Source: Salinivirgaceae bacterium
Lineage (GTDB): Bacteria; Bacteroidota; Bacteroidia; Bacteroidales; Salinivirgaceae
Reading direction: 5' to 3'
DNA: 39,555 nt
Assembly: GCA_027858775.1 (NCBI GenBank)
Contig: JAQICA010000075.1
Coordinates: forward strand, 1 to 39,555
Position numbers and translations under genes: made by a program. Under the pieces are notes generated by a model. That model worked only from the letters and a program-made list of their open reading frames with translations, did no database searches and was not told the DNA's origin. Below are positions 34,501 to 39,555 of this stretch, in pieces (within the stretch, counting starts at the first letter, position 1; each line of letters starts with the position of its first letter).

Positions 34501-34852
34501 GTTGATGTTGCGAATCGAAAAAATGGTTAAGAGCCTCGGTACGTAGCAAGCTGTTTTCGGGGCTTGGCTGGCCAAATGCCACAGAACGTTTATATCCGGA
34601 TGGAAAGAAGAAAACCCTATTTTTACCGGTATAGGTTTCCAGCTCGTTCTGAACTTGTAATGCCTCCTCTTTTTCATCGACTACAATTAGCGACTTCTTA
34701 TTTGTTGTAGCCACACACAAAAGGCTCATCAAAGTAAATGATGAACCTTTTAAGTTTTTCCAACTAATCCATTTATTTTGGGCGAGTGTGTTTTTTGTTG
34801 CAGCAAGTTTCGGGTGACTTGCAAATAGTTGTACAAAGTTGTCTTTATCCAC
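31520..34852 (-). CDS. mfd: Transcription-repair coupling factor Mfd
   Basis: A 1,110-residue DNA translocase that removes RNA polymerase stalled at DNA damage and recruits UvrA. Domains in order: UvrB-like N-terminal region (~1-330, including QPGQYAVRGSIIDVFSF and RIDFFGDEVETIRTFD); RNA-polymerase-interacting domain (~430-535, GDYVVHIDHGIGQFGGL); and RecG-like motor domains with Walker A CGDVGFGKTEIA (~580), the Walker B variant NDEEQKFG (~681, usually DEEQRFG), TATPIPRTLQ, STTIIESGLDIPN and QLRGRVGRSN. The C-terminal TRCF domain covers about 975-1075. It starts with a GTG at 34852 just 11 bp after the SiaC-family gene, which suggests a shared transcript. Size and motif set are complete. Confidence 0.97.
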   Translation of the reverse strand: MDKDNFVQLFASHPKLAATKNTLAQNKWISWKNLKGSSFTLMSLLCVATTNKKSLIVVDEKEEALQVQNELETYTGKNRVFFFPSGYKRSVAFGQPSPENSLLRTEALNHFFDSQHQQTILVTYPAALAEKVFNPEELGNNTTIVKQGHSLSPESLQDLFIDYGFDLVDFVYQPGQYAVRGSIIDVFSFASDLPFRIDFFGDEVETIRTFDIETQLSVDQCSEVRIVPDLNSNSQQTSRKSIFSLLNENHLLIYRNAARLHDMLKQTITTATQNREVLSDEFQVDTEQIIISKEEADLQPGTCFFIQGGKPINHDIPEITFDTSLQPTFQKNFKLVSENLIRNQEAGYRNIIVSTQENQIERLTHIFGEINKGGEFTPLIGRLHRGFVDHDLKVACYTDHQIFDRYQRFYMNQRFKKKDALSLQELTDLHIGDYVVHIDHGIGQFGGLQKVDINGRPQEAVKLLYRDDDVLFVNIHSLHRISKYKGKDNASPRLHKLGSPVWSKLKSKTKSKVKDIARDLIQLYAARRKKRGHAFSADSFLNEQLEASFIYEDTPDQLKATQNVKADMEQDIPMDRLICGDVGFGKTEIAIRAAFKAACDNKQVAVLVPTTILAFQHYKTFSDRLRDFPVRIEYLSRMRSAKDQREIVKDLAAGKIDIIIGTHRLVGKDIQFKDLGLLINDEEQKFGVSTKEKIRALKTDVDTLTMTATPIPRTLQFSLMGARDLSIINTPPPNRYPITTELHPFNKDVIKEAIDYEVSRGGQAFFISNRVQNIHEVEALIQRLCPGVSTIHAHGQMEGKRLEKIMLDFIDQKFDVLVSTTIIESGLDIPNVNTIIINDAQNFGLSDLHQLRGRVGRSNRKAFCYLLTPPESTLTTEAKRRLQAIEMFSELGSGFNIAMQDLDIRGAGNLLGGEQSGFIADVGLETYQQILEEAMFELKEDEFSTLFSHEKERNQTDSKDWIRDCHIDTDLDVRFPDTYISNVSERIRLYKELDTIENEDQLPMFEQRLVDRFGKLPRQVKDLFDVVRLRMIAKRIGVEKIVIKNNRMHAWFISDRNSPFYQSDMFMQILQRLAQDQTIGNIEEKNGKLKLKSNDINDVQSSLKKIKKIM

Positions 34853-34863
34853 GTATCATTCAA

Positions 34864-35265
34864 TTATAAGAAATCCTCATCATCTTCTTCTTCAATACCA
34901 ACAAGCTTTATGGGCACTTTTTTTAACATTTGATAAATTTCACCTTCAGACTGAATATCATCGTCGTCAGTATTAAAATACCATAAAACCGTAACTTTAA
35001 TGCCCGAAGCATAAAACTCCTCGAGCTTTGTTAAGATAAGCGAAATCATTTTTGCCGAAGCGCTATTCAAATAATCCATTTGAAATTTAAACTCGATCTC
35101 CCCTTTCACATCACTCATATTTTTCTCTAACCACTTAATAACGGGATCGTAAGTTTTAACCACGTTTTCAGGCAGTGAACGACCCGATATCTCATACAAA
35201 TTCTCATTCGGATCAAACACCACCCGTGGTGTTTTAGAAGTTGATTCAATAATTAATGGTTCCAT
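34864..35265 (-). CDS. SiaC-family regulatory phosphoprotein (DUF1987), copy 2
   Basis: Second DUF1987/SiaC protein, 133 residues from the ATG at 35265. An in-frame TTG at 35280 would add only MKIIH and is less likely. Family blocks are TPRVVFDPNENLYEISGRSLPEN, YDPVIKWLEKN, FKFQMDYLNSASAKMISLIL and KVTVLWYFNTDDDDIQSEGE. The phosphoacceptor region is NSASAK (S68 and S70 from this start), where copy 1 has threonines in NTATSK. The tail is very acidic (EEEDDEDFL). It is directly upstream of mfd with 11 bp between them. A hybrid kinase lies 284 bp upstream on the same strand. The regulatory partner is not in the window; coupling to a cyclase, as in Pseudomonas, is unproven here. Confidence 0.83.
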   Translation of the reverse strand: MEPLIIESTSKTPRVVFDPNENLYEISGRSLPENVVKTYDPVIKWLEKNMSDVKGEIEFKFQMDYLNSASAKMISLILTKLEEFYASGIKVTVLWYFNTDDDDIQSEGEIYQMLKKVPIKLVGIEEEDDEDFL

Positions 35266-35549
35266 ATGAATTATTTTCAATTTACATTTTTCGAATTTAA
35301 CCTCTTTCGGGGAAATATTCGTCTAAAGTAAGAATTTTGCCGCAATAATACAATATTCGTCTTTCTGTATTTTCAGGAACAGCAAACTGACATTTTTTTC
35401 TGACTATAGCCAAATCGCTTACGTCTATCCATTTCAGAAATGAAAGGTTTAGTGGAATTTTAATTTTCTACGAGACCCCAAGCAATCTAAAGAATTGGTT
35501 TTCGCTGATAAAAAAAATAATTACTGTGCCTTCGGTTCAAAAACCACCA

Positions 35550-37403
35550 TCAATTTCGCCACACTTTTCTTAGTATTCCGTCAAGTTCGCGGAGTTTTAT
35601 AGGCTTAGAGACATAATAATCACAACCCGACTCCAGACATTTTTCGATTTCTTCCGGAGATGTATAGGCGGTTTGAGCTATAATACGAAGTTTAGGAAAT
35701 AACGTCTTTATTTTCCGTGTAGCCTCATACCCATCAATTTTGGGCATTTTCACATCCATCAACACCAGATCGAACTGCTGTTCAGACACGCGACGAATGG
35801 CTTCCTCGCCATTTCGCGCCCACACAATTGTAGCATTGTACTTTTGCAGTAATTGATTAAGAAATTCAAAGTTGTTGGGTTCATCTTCTGCAATCAAGAT
35901 GGTTTTATCTGACAAATCGAGTCGTTTTAGCACTTTCCTTTCTACCGTATTGGTCTTTACACCAACGGCTTCCACCTGATCGAAGGGTATAGTAAACCGG
36001 AAAGTCGATCCCTCCCCCACAGCTGATTCAACAGAAATGTCGCCACCCAACAACTGCACAATGTCTTTGCAAATAGCTAAACCTAAGCCTGCCCCGCGGT
36101 ACAAACGCGATTTCTCCTCATCAATTTTTCGAAAACGGTGAAAAATTTCTTCCATGTGGCCTTCGTTAATTCCAATGCCGGTATCTTCCACATAAAACTC
36201 CAACATATTGTTAATGGGAATTACACCAAGTTCGATACTTCCCTTGTCGGTAAATTTTAGTGCATTGCCCAACAAATTCACAAACACCTGTCTTAACCGA
36301 AACGGATCGGTACGCACAACAAGGTCTCTATTGGCAAATGGATTGTTTATAACAATGTCAATATGTTCTTTCTTTTTCTGTGCTTTAATCTCGTTAAAGG
36401 AAATATAGAGTTCGATAAATATTTCGTTAATATCGCAATTGGCCTTTGCAATAGCCAGTTGACCAGCCTCAATTTTGGAAATATCAAGAATATCGTTCAC
36501 CAAATTCAGCAATGTGTTTCCACTTTCGTTGATAACCTTAAGGTACTCCTGGCGTTGTTCCTGAGGCAAATCCTCTTCGATAAGTAAATTTGTAAACCCC
36601 AAAATAGCATTCATCGGTGTACGAATTTCATGCGACATGTTGGTCAAAAAACTTGTTTTAAGGTAATCGGCTTGTTCGGCTCGCTCCTTTGCTTTTTGCA
36701 GATTTTGCTCAACCAAATCACGAGCATCATCGCGTTTTTCAATTTGTTCAAGCATTTTATTAAATGCATTGTACACAACCGAAATCTCGTCTCTGCCCTC
36801 ACGCTGAAGTCTGATAGAATAGTCGGCCTCCAGCGATATTTTACGTGAAGCAGCGCTTAGCTTGGCCAACGGCCTAGTGATAACAAATTGGAGTCGATAA
36901 GCGGCAAAAGTTCCTAAAAAGAGCAAAAAAAGCAACCATCCTCCATTTGTAATAGCAAACCGCAATATGTCTTTCGTTATACTTTCCCTACTGGCTATCA
37001 GTACAATATAACCGTAATCGATTTCCTTGTATTGGATTTTATGCCGGATAACCTCTTCTATTTGTTCGTTTTCGGGTTCATTTTTAACGGAAGAAGTCAG
37101 TTGGTACCTGGCAAACAGCGAACTATCGGAAGTATAGACACTCGCAGAAAGGATATCGGGTAAATTTTCGATGCGCGACAAAATATTTGTGGTTTCAATT
37201 GAGTCGTTGAAACTCATCGGCCCCACACAATAATCAGCCAGCAACACAGCGTTGGTTTCCACATTGAGAACAAATTTACGTTCCTGTTCAGCTGCAAACC
37301 GAAACAACACTACTGTATAGCCTGCAACCGTGACCGTACTTGTAATAAACAAGACCAACCCAATGAGCTTATGTTTCAGCGATATGTTGTTTAACCAGTT
37401 CAT
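35550..37403 (-). CDS. Membrane hybrid sensor histidine kinase
   Basis: A 617-residue inner-membrane kinase. Order: TM1 about 14-34; a periplasmic sensor of about 115 residues resembling CHASE8-type domains seen in YfiN-like proteins (inference); TM2 about 151-171; HAMP about 172-224; a short coiled coil; HisKA with NMSHEIRTPMNAILGF (H258); HATPase with N380 (LLGNALKF), G1 DTGIG (407-411) and G2 GAGLGL (437-442); and a C-terminal receiver with ED pair (506-507), D550, T578 and K600. All catalytic residues are present. Its ATG overlaps the stop of the YfiR-like gene by four bases (ATGA), so the two are translationally coupled and the periplasmic YfiR-like protein probably modulates this sensor. 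The output may pass to a receiver-only protein such as that at 10126. Confidence 0.93.
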   Translation of the reverse strand: MNWLNNISLKHKLIGLVLFITSTVTVAGYTVVLFRFAAEQERKFVLNVETNAVLLADYCVGPMSFNDSIETTNILSRIENLPDILSASVYTSDSSLFARYQLTSSVKNEPENEQIEEVIRHKIQYKEIDYGYIVLIASRESITKDILRFAITNGGWLLFLLFLGTFAAYRLQFVITRPLAKLSAASRKISLEADYSIRLQREGRDEISVVYNAFNKMLEQIEKRDDARDLVEQNLQKAKERAEQADYLKTSFLTNMSHEIRTPMNAILGFTNLLIEEDLPQEQRQEYLKVINESGNTLLNLVNDILDISKIEAGQLAIAKANCDINEIFIELYISFNEIKAQKKKEHIDIVINNPFANRDLVVRTDPFRLRQVFVNLLGNALKFTDKGSIELGVIPINNMLEFYVEDTGIGINEGHMEEIFHRFRKIDEEKSRLYRGAGLGLAICKDIVQLLGGDISVESAVGEGSTFRFTIPFDQVEAVGVKTNTVERKVLKRLDLSDKTILIAEDEPNNFEFLNQLLQKYNATIVWARNGEEAIRRVSEQQFDLVLMDVKMPKIDGYEATRKIKTLFPKLRIIAQTAYTSPEEIEKCLESGCDYYVSKPIKLRELDGILRKVWRN

Positions 37404-37930
37404 TTATTTGTTCTCATTGGGTTTACAATATTTTCTGCCGATTGTAGCAACCTATAGCTTACATACAACAAGCTTTCGTGAATGGCCTGTTCATTTATTT
37501 CAAACCTAAGTTTCTGGTTTTTCCTATAAATATTGATCATTCCGCCGGCCTCTGCCCCTCCTCTACCTTCGGCAACAATTAATATCGGCTTACCGCGTGA
37601 AGCATCAATTATTTGGTCGAGATAGTATTTATCTGAAACATAAATTAGGTGGGCTCCAAAGTGGGGGTCATAACTGTTTCCATCAAATACCAATACGTTC
37701 TTATTTTTGATAGGCAATTGTTGAAACACCTCTCTAAACCGGTCGGCCATTTCTTTGGAACCGACAACCTGTATGCGAAAAAAATCGGCTTCTTCAATCT
37801 CGTAGGGCCACTCAATAAAACGAGTAAAACGTTCTATATACACAGCCTTAAGTGTCACCTCATCAATCTGGTTGGCAGATGTAAATGGGAGCAACAAAAC
37901 GAAAATCGATATATGTATAAATTTCAACAC
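37400..37930 (-). CDS. YfiR-family periplasmic protein (DUF4154)
   Basis: A 176-residue exported protein of the YfiR/DUF4154 family. In Pseudomonas, YfiR is a periplasmic repressor of the membrane diguanylate cyclase YfiN. Family marks are LKAVYIERFTRFIEWP, FRIQVVGS, AHLIYVSDK, ILIVAEGRGGAEAGGMINIYRKNQKLRFEIN and LLYVSYRLLQSAEN. It has a signal peptide (FIHISIFVLLLPFTSA). The start must be GTG at 37930 or the following TTG, because an in-frame TAG lies just upstream. There is no cysteine anywhere, although redox cysteines regulate the Pseudomonas protein. It is coupled to the hybrid kinase, which would replace YfiN as the partner (inference). Confidence 0.85.
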   Translation of the reverse strand: MLKFIHISIFVLLLPFTSANQIDEVTLKAVYIERFTRFIEWPYEIEEADFFRIQVVGSKEMADRFREVFQQLPIKNKNVLVFDGNSYDPHFGAHLIYVSDKYYLDQIIDASRGKPILIVAEGRGGAEAGGMINIYRKNQKLRFEINEQAIHESLLYVSYRLLQSAENIVNPMRTNK

Positions 37931-38364
37931 TTCCTATTGGGTAATCATAGCTTAAACATCATTGTCAAGTTTCTGACAGTTGGTAAATGTAACCGTTTTT
38001 TATGTAGGTTAAACCAACTAAAAACAACCGTTTCCAATCCTAAACCTCACATCAATCAGGTATTTTTACGTGCCCATAGTTGTTTGGTTACATCTAATTC
38101 GTAAAACTCAGTGCATTTTACCAAAACCAAGAACAAAAGCAAGGTATATTTTACCGTTTAACTTTCAAAAAACACTATTTCTAAAACTTAAAGGTGAAAT
38201 TTAAGAACAACGCTCAATATTGTGCGGTTATTACTCTGCAATCCATACTGTATCTTACGAAAATAAGACTAGGGTAAAAGTTAACAGGTGTACTTTCCTT
38301 TTTTACTGTTTTTGTGTACCTTTACCCCAAGTGTCAAATAAAGTATTATTAACTTTATCGGTAA
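37931..38364. promoter_or_regulatory. Divergent promoter region between yfiR-like and solute-binding genes
   Basis: These 434 bases hold no gene I can support. Toward the plus strand, TACCTTTA at 38317-38324 is a good -7 candidate. Toward the minus strand, TACATTTA (37991-37984) lies 53 bases before the YfiR-like start and fits TAnnTTTA. The middle (38100-38300) is AT-rich and shows no clear repeat. Confidence 0.4.
38317..38324 (+). promoter_or_regulatory. Probable -7 promoter element of the solute-binding lipoprotein gene
   Basis: TACCTTTA in the context TTTTTGTGTACCTTTACC lies 40 bases before the ATG at 38365. The context is nearly identical to the pepA promoter at 7344-7351. Confidence 0.55.
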
Positions 38365-39420
38365 ATGAATAACCGTAACCACATGAAAAAAATAGTATAC
38401 CTCGCTGCATTGACCTTATTAATGGCATGCCAAACCGCTCCTGAAGTGGCAAACACTTCGAACGAAATTACTATAGTAGAAAGTAACCACCCAGAGAGCA
38501 TTTTTCCGGGAAATATAATCCAATCGGAACAATCGCATGTTATCACCCAAGTTCATGATGGATTGCTCGGACTAAACCCCAAAACAGAAACTCCGGAAGC
38601 CTTGCTGGCAAAGCGTTGGTTTATCAATAATGAAAGCGATGTATTTACATTCCAATTGTATCAAAACATTTATTTTCATGACGATACGTGCTTTGAAGAT
38701 AACACAGGCAGACAACTCATGGCCGAAGATGTAAAGAAAAGTTTTGAGTACTTATTAAAATATAAGCATCATAATCAGATAAGTACCGGACTTCTAGAAC
38801 AAATTAAGGGTACTCAAAATTACATTCAGAATTGCAGCAATAATGAAAAATCAAATGCACATATCGATGGAATTGTGGTAAAAGATAGTTTTCAGCTGGA
38901 AATTCACTTAAAAAATCCAAATCCAAACTTTATATATAGTCTGGTAGGCCCAGATATGGTGATTTTACCTATCGAGGGACTAATGGCGTACGGAGAAAAT
39001 TGCACTATAGGCTGCGGGCCTTTTCAAGTTGATTATTTTAAGCCCAATGGTGATTCTATTGTTCTTACGAAAAACCAAAAATACTACCGGACCGACCAGG
39101 CCGGAACAGCCCTGCCATACACCGACAGAGTTATTTTCTATTACGAACCTGTACCGGCAAAAAGCCTGAAAATGATACGCAATGGAGTTGTCAAATTTAT
39201 ACCAGCCATCAGCAAAAAACATGTTTTAAAATTTGTAGAAGAAAACATTACATTATTCGAAGAAGCCAACCCAACACTTTCGCTGGAACAGCCCATCGGG
39301 CTTGAAAAAAGTGATGTGTATATGATCAGACACACTTCATTAAAAAACCTTCGATACAGCAGCATGAATCTGCTATACCTCGATAGGGTGTACCTGAAAT
39401 CTCCCGAACCAACTAAGTAG
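38365..39420 (+). CDS. Compact oligopeptide-type ABC solute-binding lipoprotein (SBP family 5)
   Basis: A 351-residue lipoprotein: the signal ends in LTLLMAC, and a second ATG at 38383 gives the standard MKK start. The fold is the family 5 solute-binding protein: QVHDGLLGLNPKTETPEALLAKRWFINNE, FTFQLYQNIYFHDD, AEDVKKSFEYLL, IHLKNPNPNFIYSL, GCGPFQVDYFKPNGDSIVLTKNQKYY and KMIRNGVVKFIPAISK. Full-length members are about 500-600 residues. Here the region after about residue 290 goes straight to a tail (LKNLRYSSMNLLYLDRVYLK) that resembles the extreme C-terminus of normal members, so most of the second lobe looks missing. No permease or ATPase gene is adjacent within the window. The stop codon abuts a repeat element. 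It may be a degraded gene or a specialised short binding protein. Confidence 0.8.
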   Translation: MNNRNHMKKIVYLAALTLLMACQTAPEVANTSNEITIVESNHPESIFPGNIIQSEQSHVITQVHDGLLGLNPKTETPEALLAKRWFINNESDVFTFQLYQNIYFHDDTCFEDNTGRQLMAEDVKKSFEYLLKYKHHNQISTGLLEQIKGTQNYIQNCSNNEKSNAHIDGIVVKDSFQLEIHLKNPNPNFIYSLVGPDMVILPIEGLMAYGENCTIGCGPFQVDYFKPNGDSIVLTKNQKYYRTDQAGTALPYTDRVIFYYEPVPAKSLKMIRNGVVKFIPAISKKHVLKFVEENITLFEEANPTLSLEQPIGLEKSDVYMIRHTSLKNLRYSSMNLLYLDRVYLKSPEPTK

Positions 39421-39540
39421 TGCCCGTAATAAAACTCCAATAACTGCGTTATGTTCATTTTGAAAACAGTTATTTACGAAAGTAAACGCCTTGATTTTCA
39501 AAATGAACAAGCCTTGTTCTTGAAGTTTTATTACTGGGCA
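39421..39540 (+). repeat. Dispersed palindromic repeat, copy C (most intact, MITE-like)
   Basis: A 120-bp element bounded by terminal inverted repeats: TGCCCGTAATAAAACT (39421-39436) and AGTTTTATTACTGGGCA (39524-39540), which differ by one inserted base. Inner inverted pairs are GTTCATTTTGAAAAC with ATTTTCAAAATGAAC, and GAACAAG-C-CTTGTTC near the right side. It has no reading frame. The family has two more copies in the window, at 1-113 (inverted) and 6984-7168. It begins at the base right after the solute-binding gene's stop and could also act as that gene's terminator hairpin. No target-site duplication could be made out. Confidence 0.8.
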
Positions 39541-39555
39541 CACCAAAAAACAGGT

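Overview
The window reads as chromosomal DNA of a member of the Bacteroidota, most likely a marine or anaerobic Bacteroidales/Marinilabiliales-type organism (inference). The signs are: type IX secretion (T9SS) C-terminal sorting domains on two proteins; promoters of the Bacteroidota TAnnTTTG/TAnnTTTA form; a near absence of Shine-Dalgarno sequences; AT-rich intergenic DNA; and Bacteroidota-style versions of Fbp, MqnC, Mfd, DUF1987/SiaC and DUF4097. No rRNA, tRNA, CRISPR array, transposase or phage gene was seen.

Layout. 1-13,011 is mostly housekeeping. On the minus strand lie a MalY/PatB aminotransferase, a secreted propeller-like protein, class I fructose-1,6-bisphosphatase, a SiaC-family (DUF1987) protein and the radical-SAM menaquinone enzyme MqnC. 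On the plus strand lie aspartokinase, leucyl aminopeptidase, PdxA, a receiver-only response regulator (closed by a strong terminator), a lipoprotein beta-N-acetylhexosaminidase and CutC. 13,012-14,276 is gene-poor: a possible structured RNA segment, a decayed DUF4097 gene and a long leader. 14,277-29,840 is one 5,187-residue reading frame for a giant secreted protein. It contains a Pmp-like beta-helix, nine LamG domains, many FN3-like domains, an odd Ser/Thr-rich beta-hairpin segment, a BACON-like domain, two copies of a small 'CRGVA' module and a T9SS tail. 29,948-30,967 encodes a small T9SS protein built from the giant protein's C-terminal modules. 30,975-37,930 is a minus-strand signalling and repair block: YfiR-like protein, hybrid histidine kinase, second SiaC paralogue, Mfd and an unknown protein. 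38,365-39,420 encodes a compact solute-binding lipoprotein of the oligopeptide type.

How the genes may work together. The giant protein and its neighbour are probably exported by T9SS to the surface or medium as an adhesive or carbohydrate-binding apparatus; the hexosaminidase and solute-binding lipoprotein fit a polymer-degrading lifestyle. The YfiR/hybrid-kinase pair and the two SiaC paralogues resemble parts of cyclic-di-GMP control circuits in Pseudomonas, but no diguanylate cyclase is in the window. The REC-only protein resembles the receiver domain of the hybrid kinase.

The most notable non-genic feature is a dispersed, imperfectly palindromic repeat of about 120 bp. It is present three times: 1-~113 inverted, 6,984-7,168, and 39,421-39,540. 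Its terminal inverted repeats make it look like a MITE or other non-autonomous element. The most notable protein observations are LamG domains nested inside other beta-sandwich domains of the giant protein, and its possible pore-former-like segment at about residues 3,415-3,745.
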